A stretch of DNA of 64,000 nucleotides from Lycium barbarum (taxonomy: Eukaryota > Streptophyta > Magnoliopsida > Solanales > Solanaceae), in NCBI RefSeq assembly GCF_019175385.1, contig NC_083341.1:19042203-19106202 (forward strand), in the 5' to 3' direction. A program made the translations under genes and the position numbers. The notes under the pieces were generated by a model. It did no database searches, was not told the DNA's origin, and saw nothing but the letters and a program-made list of their open reading frames with translations. This document shows, one piece after another, positions 11,596-22,737 of the stretch (its first letter is position 1; each line of letters opens with the position of its first letter).

Positions 11596-14380
11596 TGTTA
11601 TACCCCATTTTAAACGGGTCAAAGTAGAGAACAACATATTGGTGATTCCTAATTATTTAACTTAAGGAATCGCCACCTAATTAAATTTAAAGGTGAATTA
11701 GAACACCTAATTATTAACTAAGGTAAAACTAAACAAAACATCTGTTAATGGTATGCTTAACTAATGTGATTCTAGGTAAGGTTTCTTAATTATCCTAAAG
11801 GGAAGGGGTTAAGCATCCTTTAAGATCTGTTAACTACGATTAACGGGCCAAACTTAGGTTAATTAATTCTAAGGTCTAAAATTTAAGAAAATAGCTTTGA
11901 TAAAGTCCCGAATTAAGACTCCGTTTGCTCCGATGTGTACATGTAAAAGAAAGGGAAATAAGATTAGTGACAAACGATTCAAGTTTCTGGGACTTTAAAA
12001 GCAATCAAACACAGCTTGACATATTAACATTCATAAAAATAAAAATAAAAAGAGGAAACTAATAAACATTCATTACAGTGACCAAAACAGATTCATAGCT
12101 TGCTATTCTCTTTGTCCATTAATTGGTTCAACTGACTTTAAAGCCTATTGTTACACATGTTCGTAAAAGAAAAAGAAAAAAGCTGATTTTGACACATACT
12201 CCATACAAATGAAAGTGACAAAATAGACAGGAAAGTGAATGTAAGACACATAACACTTTATGCTTGATTATTCAAGTTTAGGATAGCACTTAGCTGAGGT
12301 TTGCACTCTTAACTAAGGATTGGAAATTAAACAAACTGAATTTTAGGAATTAGAGGCAACTAAAAATGAATCTGCATAATATGCCAGCCATTCAGCAGCC
12401 CCGAACTAAACCTACTCAAACCAAATAGGAGAAACAAGACAACATCCATATTACCTAAAAGGGGGTAGGAGATGGACAAACATATTTGAGTACTCTTGAA
12501 ACTTTAAACTAAGAACATCATTTCCAAATTTCAAACAAGGACTTTTCGACTCATATTTGTCAAATAACCTTAAAAGAGATAAACTATTTAAAGCATTTAT
12601 ATTCTTATATTGATTTAAAGAGAAAGATAGGCTCGAAGAATGAAAGAAGAAAGCATTGCTCAACTTAAGGAAGTAAATTAGTTTGTAAAATCCAGATAGC
12701 TAAATCCTAAATGAAAGGTAAACTTCATTACAATTATGAAGTCAGAAAACACATATTCTACAAATAAGATTCAGATAGTCAAAGTTCAACCCAACGGTGA
12801 ATGTGTGGGAATATCACTAACACTTAGTCCATGAAGAAAATATTTATTTAAACTAGTTAAAGCTAACATGGCCAAATTTTATACTCGTAAACTAAAGCTT
12901 TAAGCATCTGAATCCCAGGAACTTAAGTAAAGAAAACTGAGATGTAAACACAACCCAACGACCCAGAACTAATCTAACTAATCCACAATCACAGAACTAT
13001 ATAAAAACATAAAGAAAAGGGAATAGCATTAGAATTGAAATAGGGAAGATCATTACTTATCCAACTCCAACAACATTAAAAAAACTAAGCTAATTTTATG
13101 AGAAATCGAAAAGACACAGAACTTAAAAAAATGAAAATAAACTCTGACGAGGAAGAAAATTACACTAAAGGAACACAAACCAGCAATCTAAACAGACCAA
13201 ATTAGAACCAACTAAACTAAACTAATCTAACTACATAAATTTACATAGAACAGAACTGAAGCGAAAGGAGAAGGAGGATTACCGACCTTTTTGGGGTGCA
13301 GCGAACAGGGTGCGGGGTCTTAAATCTACGCTCGAACACTAACAACTTCGATCTTGAATATGCTCAGATTCGAAGCGATGGCAGAGGCAAAAGAGAGATT
13401 AGGACAACTTAGTATTTTCGAGTAAAGACTAAGGGGTATTGGAGCTGAGGAAAATTAATACTTTTGGAGGAATAGGGGCGGCCAAAAAAAAAAGCTCCCT
13501 CAAGGTTCCAAAAATGCTCATATTTATAGATCCAGATTAGGGTTCTTAGAGTGATGCTTTTGGGCGGGAGTTGAAAGTGAAATTGAAATCAAATTCCCCA
13601 GCCTTTGAAATCCGAACGTTAGAGATATCATGTGATGGTCCAGGCATTACCCGAAATGGTGAAACTTGGTCTGAAATTGGAAAGGAGCGTTGGGTAATAG
13701 CTGGAGATGGGAAACGAACAAAGCTTCCATCAATGCATTGCCCGAAATGGTGGGGCAAACGACTGAGAAAGTGAAATCTCCGTGAAACGTTGCCAAAAAA
13801 TGGCTAAAAAACAGCTGGGTTTACGTTGAATTTGCTATATATCAGTGTGGGGCTTTAGGGTTCGTTTGGTTGCTGATGGTTCTTTTGAATAATGAAAAAG
13901 GGGTTTGGGATTTAATGCTTTAGTGGGCCGGGTTATAGGGTTGTTGGGCTGGTGGAAAACATTTAGTTGATTTGGGCTCGGATATTTGAGTTGGGCTAGC
14001 CGAATTTGAATGGAGGCAGATGGGCCGTTTTTAAAGGATTGAAATAAGTATTGCTTATTGGCCTTTGTTGCATTCTTCCTTTAATTTCTAGGCTTCTAAA
14101 TTTTTAAAAAAATGAAAAGATGCTTTCTTTAGTTAATTATATATTAACGCGTGCTAAAACATCACTTAATATAAAAATATATTTATTTGCATTCAAAATG
14201 GAAAAATCATATGATATCGTAATAGTTGTGCGATAAATTAAAAAAAAAATAAGTAAATGCTATCGTTTAATGGTATAAAATAAATGCGATGCATTTTGCA
14301 TAAAATGACAAATAGAAATGTTAAAAATGACCATGACGATTATAATATTAAGTGATCACAATATAATATAATAATAGTAA

Positions 14381-14415
<35 letters not shown>

Positions 14416-14554
14416 AATAATTTGGATAATGAAGAACGACGATATTAATAGAAAGCTAATAATTCTAATAAATAACTACTCTTAAGCTGTCAAAAATATT
14501 AGCAGCGCAAATAAATTTTTTGAAAGAAAGGCGGGACAAAATTGGGTGTCAACA
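11596..14554 (-). mobile_element. 5' LTR of Ogre-like copy 1, 2.96 kb
   Basis: On the plus strand it begins TGTTATACCCCATTTTAAAC and ends GGGTGTCAACA, the same ends as the LTRs of the complete inner element at 37148 and 52513. It lacks the roughly 370-bp block that those LTRs carry at 37449-37824, and instead has a longer, diverged middle. An (AAT)n tract lies at about 14375-14420. The right edge abuts copia integrase sequence, so this element inserted into that copia copy; the right flank is GTCCT, but the partner duplication on the left has been lost. Confidence 0.8.
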
Positions 14555-15473
14555 GTCCTTTTAAAACTTTTCAGGCCTTGGTTGAGAGACAGACAGGGAA
14601 GAAACTAAAATGCATCCGCTCAGACAATGGTGGTGAATACATTGGTCCCTTTGATAATTATTGTAGACAGCGGGCTATTCAGCATCAAAAAACTCCTCCA
14701 AAGACTCCTCAGTTAAATCGTTTAGCAAAGAGGATGAACAGAACTCTAGTTGAGAGGGTTAGATGTTTGCTTTCAGATGCTAAGTTGCCAGATTCATTTT
14801 GGGCAGAAGCACTTAATACTGCTACTTATGTTATCAATTTATCTCCTACTGTTGCTTTGGATGGTGATGTCCCTGACAGAGTTTGGTTTGGTAAGGTTGT
14901 CTCTTATGCTCATCTGAGAGTCTTCGGGTGTAAGGCCTTTGTGCATGTTCCTAAGGATGAGAGGTCAAAGCTGGAAATTAAAACTAGGCAGTGTATCTTC
15001 ATTGGTTATGGTCAAGACGAATTTGGCTATCGTTTCTCTAATCCAGTTGAGAAGAAACTTATTAGAAGCCGTGATGTTGTGTTCTTTGAAGACCAGACAA
15101 TTGAAGATTTTGACAAAGCTGAGAAGGTTGATTCTCAGAGCAATAAGAGCTTAGTTGATGTTGACCTAGTTCCTGTGACTATTGCACCTGAAGAAAATCT
15201 TCAAAATAATGAAGATCAAGTTAATAATGAAGATAGTGATCATGTTCAGAATGACCAGCATAATGTTGTTGATGGTCCAGTGGAAGATGATGTAGTTGGC
15301 CAGCAACCAGTTGCTATTGATGTTCTAGAGAGTTCTCTCAGAAGATCTATTAGAGAGAAAGTACCTTCATCTCGTTATTCTCCCAATGAGTTTGTACTCT
15401 TGACTGATGGGGGAGAACCTGAAAGTTTTGATGAAGCCATGGATAGTGAAGAAAAAGAAAGGTGGTTTGATGC
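14555..15473 (+). pseudogene. Copia (Tork/Tnt1-like) polyprotein fragment: integrase core to linker
   Basis: This is the integrase part of a Ty1/copia polyprotein. CIRSDNGGEY near 14610-14640 holds the second catalytic Asp. The third catalytic residue, Glu in the usual AERMNRT motif, is Lys here (LAKRMNRT, codon 14728-14730), so strand transfer would be lost. Downstream, FWAEALNTATYVINLSP and VFGCKAFVHVPKDERSKL are standard copia integrase C-terminal motifs, followed by an acidic linker. Gag, protease and the first integrase Asp are absent because the Ogre-like copy and a deletion lie immediately upstream. The frame stops at the solo LTR insertion at 15474 and resumes at 18718 after the duplicated GATGC. 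Confidence 0.9.
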
Positions 15474-15807
15474 TGTTATAACCCGTATTTTGTGCGTTCG
15501 GATATTTCGAGATGGTTGTGGTAAATTAAGGGCAAGACCATTTTCAAAAAAAATATTATTTTAATGTGCAAGTTGTTATGAATATTATTTATGAATATTA
15601 TTGGAATGGAAATATTGAGAAAGGCTAAGGGCGAAAAGGGAAATTCGCAAGATGACTCATGGAGATATAGAGGAAGGCCAGGGGCAAATTTGGAATTTTG
15701 AAAAATAAATTCTCATGAATTACAAAACAAGAACAAAAAAAAAGTGGGCTTGTATGAATTGGGCCCAAGTGGTCGGCCAAGTTGGGGCATGGGCCAAGCC
15801 CACATGG

Positions 15808-15810
<3 letters not shown>

Positions 15811-15886
<76 letters not shown>
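15811..15886. repeat. (AT)38 microsatellite
   Basis: 76 bp of uninterrupted AT dinucleotides inside the solo LTR, followed by a slightly degenerate continuation to about 15898. It creates an artificial Tyr-Ile reading frame on the minus strand. Confidence 0.97.
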
Positions 15887-15893
<7 letters not shown>

Positions 15894-17644
15894 AATATGA
15901 CATATTAGTCATATTTTCCCACAAAACTCTAGAACTTTGGAGAAAAGAAAAAAAAAAAAAAAAAGAAGGAGCAAGGTTCGGCCATGGCTAGCCAACCTTG
16001 GCCCCATGGAAAACTTAGCAAAAAAATATATTCTTCTAGCAATCCCACCAATTGGAAGGCCCTTATTAACATGGAGTGCTTGTTGGAGCAATTAAATCAT
16101 CCATTTGAGCAATATACAACCTTAGCCAAGTAAGAAGACAAGTGGAAAAAGGTAAGGTTCAATCCCTTCTTTCATGTGTTATGGATGATTGTGAGTATTG
16201 TAGCATGTAGAAAAGGATGAAAATCATGAATTTGGTATGTTGGAATGTTGGTCGTGCATGTATAGTGTTGGCCGTGCATGTGTGGTGTTGTGTAGAAAGA
16301 ATGGATTAATTTTACTTAGTATTTTGGTTGTTGTTGTAATGTATACAAATAGATGAAAATTCATGAAAATATGTATGTTGTTGTTGTGGCCGAATAAGGG
16401 GTTGTTTTGGTAAGTTATGGTGAATTGATTTCATTTGATATTCTAGTTGTTATTAATGTGGATTCTACGATGAAAATGAAAGTTTGGTGGCTTGAAATGA
16501 AGTTGTAATCGTTGTAGGATTGTTGAAGAAGTTAATGCGACACTAGCATGAATTTTTTATAATTGTATGAACGGTATTGTAACACGCGGATTTTGATATG
16601 GTTTATGAATCTAGAATAAGGAAAATGTGTGGTTGTTGTCCTTATTGAAGTTGGAAGATTTCGGGTTATGTTGTAAGTTAGTTGGGCCGTTTAAAGTATT
16701 GTGAGAGTTGCTTGAAGTATTCTTGAATATCGTTCGAATGGTTTTGGATTAATACTTGAATATGTGAGCGATCACATTGGCTTGATTGCATGCGGATGAA
16801 TTGAATATAACTGTTGGAATAATTGTTGGCATTGTTGTTGCTAAGTTGGCCGAGTTAAATTCTCGGATTTGTTGTTGTATGTTGGCCGAGTTGAATTCTC
16901 GGGGATGATGTGTTTACAGGGGAAATGCTGCCGAAATTTCGGCAGATTATAAGTGAAATTATTTGAGAAACGAAGGCAAGTGAGTGACAATGAATCTAAT
17001 GATTATGTGAATTCTTTTGTATGTAGATTAGCAAGTTTGGACAAATAAGCGTAGCTAGTTGGTCGTGGAACAAGTATGTAAGGCTTACCCTTTCTTTCTT
17101 TGGCATGTCCTAGAGCCACATAAGGTATGACATGATATGCACTTTGGGGTAACTCCGCTCTTGGATTCTGAGTTTGTCCCTAAAGAGTTCTGTATGTGTT
17201 AATGTCTGAAGTTCTGTTCGATACGTTTTCGAAAGAAAATTGGTATGACTAATGTTTTGATTTTCAAATGATAGTACGTTGATTATCCCATTGAATCTTT
17301 GATATACTTTGATATGTACATATGATTCTAAAAGTTGTACTTGATTTGATCTATATGATATCCGAAAGATACTTGATATGATTACGGCCTTGATTTTTCA
17401 AAAAAATGACTTCTGAAATGCTCATAGAAGGTTTTGTACTTCAAACGTCCATAACTTTCCGATACCAAATCGGATTGACCCGAAATTTGTTTCTGAGCCT
17501 TCAGGAGTCGGTAAGTATGCTTGTCTATCGAGTCTTAATTTGTGTGCATATGGTTTCGCATTATTCTGTTCGTGCAAGTCTCAGTTTGGATTTCACTGAG
17601 CCCGGGCCAGGATATGTTCTCGTGCGTACTCCTCTGCATTGTTC

Positions 17645-17995
17645 ACCGCGTCCCTCTCACTTGCGGGCCGGGGCATGTTATATATGATATGATGACATTA
17701 TGATATGATGACGGGGTGGTGGCCAGGATGGCACATTCACCGCGTCCCGCAAAGGAGGGCCGGGGCACGTTACATGCATATATGATACATGACATTGACA
17801 TACATGATTTCATTCACCGCGTCCCTCACCAAGGGCCGGGGCACGTTATATGCATACACGATATATGATTCACTGCGTCCCTCACCGAGGGCCGGGGCAC
17901 GTTATATGTTTACATGATATATGATTTACCGCGTCCCTCACGAGAGGGTCGGGGCACGTTATATGCATATATGATATATGATTCTGTCATGCATG
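17645..17995 (+). repeat. Five-copy GC-rich repeat block in the solo LTR
   Basis: The core CACCGCGTCCCTCAC followed by GGGCCGGGGCACGTTATATG starts at about 17646, 17729, 17814, 17872 and 17929. The last three copies are spaced about 57 bp apart, and the first two are separated by longer, diverged spacers. A second looser repeat family (CATGATTTGTGTTTGGAAA and relatives) follows at about 17990-18180 with three copies. Confidence 0.85.
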
Positions 17996-18712
17996 ATTTG
18001 TGTTTGGAAAGTAAGCATTTTGGCATTCGATACCTTCTGTACTTCTTCTGACATAAGATATCGGCATACATGATTTGTGTCTGGAAAACAAACATTCTGA
18101 TATTCTGGATCTGCACCATTCTGACATACGACCTTTGTATACTCGATTTGTGATTGGAAAATGAGCGCTTTGGTAATCTGAATAATGTACTCACTCTTGT
18201 ACTGTTTACTTCGGATATGGTCCTGTTTTCTGTGTTTCATGCTTTACATACTCAGTACATATTCCGTACTGACCCCCTTTCTTCGGGGGCTGCGTTTCAT
18301 GCCACGCAGGTACACCCAGATAAGTGGAAGAAATTGCAGAAGATGTTCCAGCGAAGTTGGCAAGCTCCGTTTTGTTCCTGGAGTGTTGCCGAGTCAGAGT
18401 TTGTATGATATGCTTTCTGGATTGATGTTAGAGACTTTGCAAACAGAGTCGTGGGTATTGGTTGTCAGTTCTGTAAGAGGCTCCATCAGCTGATATGTCA
18501 TTCTGCATTATGATATAAATTCTACATGATTATGGATTTTTGGTTTGATTTGGGAACAAAGAAGAACATTTTTGAAAGCTTACTATGTATTTCACTTTTA
18601 TTTGATTTCAGAGTCCGAAGAAATTATGTGTGTAATAAGAGTCTGTGGGTTCGCTCGTCTCCGGATATGGGGTCGGGTGCCCATCACACCCTAGGGATAT
18701 TAGGGTGTGACA

Positions 18713-20225
18713 GATGCTATGCAAGATGAGATTAAATCCTTGCATTATAATCATACATTTGATCTGGTTAAGCTTCCCAGAGACAGAAAAGCTTTAAAAA
18801 ACAGGTGGGTTTTTTAGGGTGAAACATGAAGATGGTAACCCAGTTCCACGATACAAGGATAGATTGGTTGTCAAGGGCTTTAATCAGAAGAAGGGAGTTG
18901 ATTTTGATGAAATCTTTTCTCCAGTTGTGAAGATGTCATCCATTCGAGTTGTTCTAGGCTTGGCTGCAAGTCTAGATTTAGAGGTTGAGCAAATGGATGT
19001 TAAAACTGCTTTTCTTAATGGTGACTTATATGAAGAAATTTATATGGAGCAGCCAGAAGGTTTTGAAGTCAAGGGTAAAGAGAATTATGTTTGCAAATTG
19101 AAGAAGAGCTTGTATGGTTTAAAACAAGCTCCCAGGCAGTGATACAGGAAGTTTGGTTGTTTTATGAGTCAACAGGGCTTCAAGAAGACTTCTTCAGATC
19201 ATTATGTTTTTGTGCAAAAATTCTCTGATGGTGACTTTATCATTCTATTTCTTGTTGTTGATGACATGCTTGTTGTTGGTCAGAATGCTTGTAGAATTCA
19301 GAAGTTGAAGCAAGAGTTGAATAAGTCTTTTGCCATGAAAGACTTGGGACCAGCAAGGCAGATTCTTGGCATGCAAATTGTTCGTGACAGAAAGGCCAAG
19401 AAGTTGTGGTTATCACAAGAGAAATACATTCAGAAAGTACTTTGCAGGTTCAACATGGATAAAGCTAAAGTTGTCAAAACACCTTTAGCTATGCACTTCA
19501 AATTGAGCACGAAACAGTGTCCTTCCAGTGATGGTGAGAAGGAAGATATGAAGAAAGTTCCTCATGCTTCAGCCGTTGGTAGTCCGATGTATGCAATGAT
19601 TTGTACAAGACCTGATATTACTCATGTCGTTGGTGTTGTCAGCCGTTTTCTTTCTAATCCGGGAAGAGAGCATTGGAATGCTGTGAAGTGGATTATGAGA
19701 TATCTTTGTGGCACTTCTAGTCTGAGTTTGTGTTTTGGGACAGGAAAGCCTATTCTTTGTGGTTACACTGATTCAGATATGGCCGGTGATGTTGATACTC
19801 GTAAGTCTACTTCGGGCTACTTGATTACTTATGCAGGGGGAGCTGTGTCTTGGCAATCTAGGTTGCAAAAATGTGTTGCTCTATCTACTACAGAAGCTGA
19901 GCTTATTGCTGCCGTTGAAGCTTGTAAAGAGTTGCTCTGGATGAAGAGATTTATGGAGGAACTTGGCTTTGCTCAAGAGAAGTATGTGCTTTATTGCGAC
20001 AGTCAAAGTGCTATTCATCTTGGCAAGAACTCTACATTTCATGGTAGGTCGAAACATATTGATGTGAGATACCATTGGATTAGAGATGGGTTGGATTCTA
20101 AGTTGCTTGAACTTGAGAAGATTCACACCGATGATAATGGTTCGGATATGTTGACCAAAGCCTTTCCAAGAGCGAAGTTTGAAGAGTGTTGCTTGATCTT
20201 CGGGATGGCGGTTTCCTCCACATAG
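18713..20225 (+). pseudogene. Copia (Tork/Tnt1-like) polyprotein fragment: reverse transcriptase and RNase H
   Basis: This continues the integrase fragment after the duplicated GATGC. The RT motifs are KTAFLNGDLYEEIYMEQPEGF-like at 19003-19065, KSLYGLKQAP near 19108-19137 and the catalytic LVVDDMLVVG near 19251-19280. RNase H motifs TDSDMAGD, ALSTTEAEL and YCDSQSAIHLG are intact, and the protein ends at 20225 with a typical copia C-terminus (SKHIDVRYHWIRDG, then DMLTKA). Two lesions are visible: a T6 run at 18810-18815, where the family frame needs T5, gives a +1 shift; and an in-frame TGA at 19140-19142 stands where the conserved Trp follows KQAPRQ. The region 19164-20225 is open for 353 codons. 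Lineage is judged from MYAMICTRPDI and REHWNAVKWIMRYL, which resemble Tnt1. Confidence 0.93.
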
Positions 20226-20227
20226 TC

Positions 20228-20240
20228 GGGAGGGGGAGAA
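20228..20240 (+). other. Copia polypurine tract
   Basis: GGGAGGGGGAGAA directly precedes the 3' LTR, as required for plus-strand DNA priming. Confidence 0.75.
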
Positions 20241-20241
20241 T

Positions 20242-20998
20242 TGTTAGGTTTTGGGGTTTTCCCTTCCTATGTGGAATTGGATTAATAAACCCCAATCCAA
20301 TTTGGACCAGGCCACTTTTGCCCAAAAATTCCTCTATATATAGGATCAATTTAGGTCTTATTTCTAGAACACAAGAGTGAATTCATAGCAGCCATATAGA
20401 GAGAAAAACGTGAGAGAGAAAGCAGATTTTCATCTAGAAATTTTTTACTACAGCAGTCCGCTTTAAATTGTGTTTCCTGATTCGTTAACCGTTGATCGTG
20501 CTGAAATTTGAACTGGGGGTTCTCAACATCTGGTTCTTCGATTTCAACGGTGGAGATCGGATTTTGTGGTCTGTAGATCCAGTGTTCGAGTACGAACAGT
20601 AGCTCGTTTTTGGGGGTGATTTCTCTCCTTTCTTCACTAGTTTTGGTGCTATCTTTTATGTATTGTTGCTCCGTGCTTGGCTTTGTTGTTGTAGCCATTT
20701 GGAGAACATTGTTGTAACTCTTGTTGATTATAGTGGAGCTTTTGTGGGCCGGAGGTCCCATGGATGTTTCCTCTTCACATTGAAGGGGTTTTACCACGTA
20801 AATTTAGTGTCTCTTCCATTCGATTTATTTTTGTTTGCTTTGCTATTTTATTATTGGTATAGCTGCTGCCTGGATTTCCATTTGTGCTAGTGTTTATTGT
20901 CTTCTCTTGGTTCAAATAGTGTGGGAAGTTTAGACTTGGGTATTTCTTCCGTTGTTACCTCGTCGTACAATTTAGTTATTGCTTGTTTCTTCCCAACA
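20242..20998 (+). mobile_element. Copia 3' LTR, 757 bp
   Basis: It starts TGTTAGGTTTTGGGG immediately after the polypurine tract and ends TTCTTCCCAACA, giving TGTT...AACA inverted ends. A TATA-like CTCTATATATAGG at about 20331-20343 would be the LTR promoter. The 5' LTR is not in the window because the 5' half of the element has been lost, so the pair cannot be compared. Confidence 0.75.
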
Positions 20999-21126
20999 AA
21001 ACATCGTACCAAGTCAAACACCCTCATATAAATTAGGATGGAGGGTGCATTAATATAAGTTCCATTAAATGCACGTTTTTTTCTCTTAGGATATTAATAA
21101 AATTGAATATTTTACGCACTAATGTG
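20999..21126. other. Upstream region of the cysteine-rich miniprotein gene
   Basis: Short AT-rich spacer between the copia LTR and the TATA box of the next gene; no separate feature was recognised. Confidence 0.4.
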
Positions 21127-21130
21127 TGTG

Positions 21131-21138
21131 TATAAATA
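21131..21138 (+). promoter_or_regulatory. TATA box of the cysteine-rich miniprotein gene
   Basis: GTATAAATAC lies about 70 bp upstream of the ATG at 21206, a normal plant spacing of TATA box, short leader and start codon. The copia 3' LTR ends only about 130 bp upstream of it. Confidence 0.7.
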
Positions 21139-21205
21139 CGACTATTGATCAAGAGATAACACCACCACATTCAATTCATTCATCTGTAGCATCACTTACA
21201 AATTA

Positions 21206-21548
21206 ATGGCTCCACAAGTGAAATTTGCGTTTTTCTTGATTGTTATCCTTGTTGCAACTACAGGTTCATTACATTGCTTTACCTTCCTTCTTCAGTACTA
21301 GCTACTATTTTAATTTGTATACATACATACCTCATACATGTATCAATTAATTTGCGATCGATTTTGACTATGCAGGAAAAGTGCAAGTAGTGGCTAAACG
21401 GGATGTGGGTAAGGTAATGAAGTGTGGCAAAACACCATGCGGATCAGACAGTGATTGCGGTAGCAATTTGGTTTGCAATAGTTGTAAGCCTGGTCGGAGC
21501 GGTAAGGAAGTGCCCGTTGGTGGGACGAATTGGTATTGCAACAAGTAG
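21206..21548 (+). CDS. Small secreted six-cysteine protein (cystine-knot or carboxypeptidase-inhibitor-like)
   Basis: A two-exon gene: exon 1 at 21206-21263, a GT-AG intron at 21264-21375 in phase 1, and exon 2 at 21376-21548, giving 76 residues. Residues 1-20 form a signal peptide with hydrophobic core FAFFLIVILVATTG. A basic segment follows (VVAKRDVGKVMK), then a mature domain with six cysteines spaced C-x4-C-x5-C-x5-C-x2-C-x17-C, ending NWYCNK. The first five spacings closely match the Solanaceae metallocarboxypeptidase inhibitor and fruit-specific cysteine-rich miniproteins, but the last loop is much longer, so the inhibitor function is inferred, not shown. The protein is expected to be exported to the apoplast or vacuole with three disulfides. 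The reading frame, splice sites and promoter are intact. A SINE fragment lies 25 bp after the stop. Confidence 0.8.
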
Positions 21549-21572
21549 TTGGTGATTATTGCAAGTCTGGTT

Positions 21573-21645
21573 GGGGTAAGGTCTGCGTAGACACTACCCT
21601 CTCCAGACCCCACTAGTGGGATTATACTGGGTATGTTGTTGTTGG
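21573..21645 (+). mobile_element. TS-type SINE 3' fragment in the 3' UTR
   Basis: GGTAAGGTCTGCGTAGACAC, then CCAGACCCCACTAGTGGG, then a GTTGTTGTTG tail match the 3' end of the Solanaceae TS SINE family as I know it. The tRNA-related 5' part is absent, so this is a 5'-truncated copy. It probably lies in the transcribed 3' UTR of the upstream gene. Confidence 0.8.
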
Positions 21646-21649
21646 TTGG

Positions 21650-22737
21650 AATAAGTATGGTCTCTTTGTCATGCTAGCTAGTGTATCTGTAATCAGTCAC
21701 CTTCTGTAATGCAACTTTTTTTCTTTTTCCCTCTTTAATCATGAACTAAGCAGCAACAATATAGTTCTTACCAGAGCTTGAGGAATAGGTTGAAGCCTCG
21801 ATGTATACAGGTTTTGAGTCAGAGCTTGTTATCTAATCTATAGTACTGTATTGGTTTGGTTTTCAACAATGTTTTGTTCTTATGCGATCGTGCTTCATGG
21901 TTGATCTCTTAAGTTATTCACCTTATTTCAAATGATAATGCAGTAGTATAGTAAATATGATAACATGCTGTAACATGTTATACACAGAAATATATAACTT
22001 AGATACTTTCATCATACTCATGCCAATGAGACGTCAAATTCATCCAGTGAAGAAGTATGTTGGCTCCTTTTTGGTTGCACAAACTGAAGCACCAACCAGT
22101 TTACAAGCCTTTAAAAGGGCACATTTTATATTTGGAAATATTTTAACCTTAGACTTCTCATTTTACCCCTAATAAAGCTCCCTCTGATGAGCTGAAAAAC
22201 CACAAAGCTGTGATATCTTGATATGTTTGCTTGGCCCGGAAAGTCTCCAGCTCTGTTGTAAACACACATAGATAGACTTCCACTATGTAAATAAAAAGGC
22301 TATTCAAAGGCTTCAGATGAGCACAGAAGTAAAGGCAAGAGAGTTGGAAAATATAACCTCATTAAACAATGAGGATATCAGGAAGTACAGCATGTGTACA
22401 TCAACTTACAAAAATGTTTTGCTGTTAAGCAAGACAGTGCTCCTTACTATCTTGTTGCGCTGTAATTTTGAGTACTTCACTAATTCAAGAACTTGTTAAT
22501 GTAAAGCAACATTCCTACACATGTTTGTGATCAAAACGACGGGACAAGCTGTGCTGCTCAGGCGAAGAAACAGAGAAAAACCAATATCCTTGAAACTCCG
22601 TTCAACCCTCCAAAATTCACTGACCCAAAAAAAAAATGTACAATTCCACGACAAAATCATGTATCTGCAGTTGTAAAAGAAAAACTTTCCAATATAACTC
22701 TGGCAATTTACAGTTCTGGAAACTTCCATGACCACAA
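21650..22737. other. Intergenic DNA between two convergent genes
   Basis: It holds the 3' flank of the cysteine-rich gene and, on the other strand, the expected 3' UTR of the ARID gene just below 22738. No further gene was supported; the small open frames at 21957-22172 and 22317-22499 have no recognisable features. Confidence 0.5.

Larger units (their letters stand above)
15474..18712 (+). mobile_element. Solo gypsy-type LTR, 3.24 kb, inside the copia element
   Basis: The ends are TGTTATAACCCG at 15474 and TAGGGTGTGACA ending at 18712. The 5-bp TSD GATGC is at 15469-15473 and 18713-18717. It contains no coding domain. Its internal landmarks are a long (AT)n tract, GTTGGCCGAGTT repeats near 16851-16905, and the CACCGCGTCCC...GGGGCACGTTA repeat block, which I associate with LTRs of Solanaceae gypsy elements of the Del/Tekay type (lineage is inference). 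Short reading frames inside it are incidental. Confidence 0.85.

Noticed and set aside
15625..15924. 99-codon minus-strand frame with a long Tyr-Ile stretch
   Set aside because: It is translation of the (AT)38 microsatellite and flanking LTR DNA.
17406..18493. Several overlapping frames of 80-100 codons
   Set aside because: All lie in the repeat block of the solo LTR and have no domain or consistent frame.
21368..21613. 81-codon minus-strand frame over the cysteine-rich exon and SINE
   Set aside because: It is antisense to a spliced gene with a signal peptide and ordered cysteines, and runs into the SINE.
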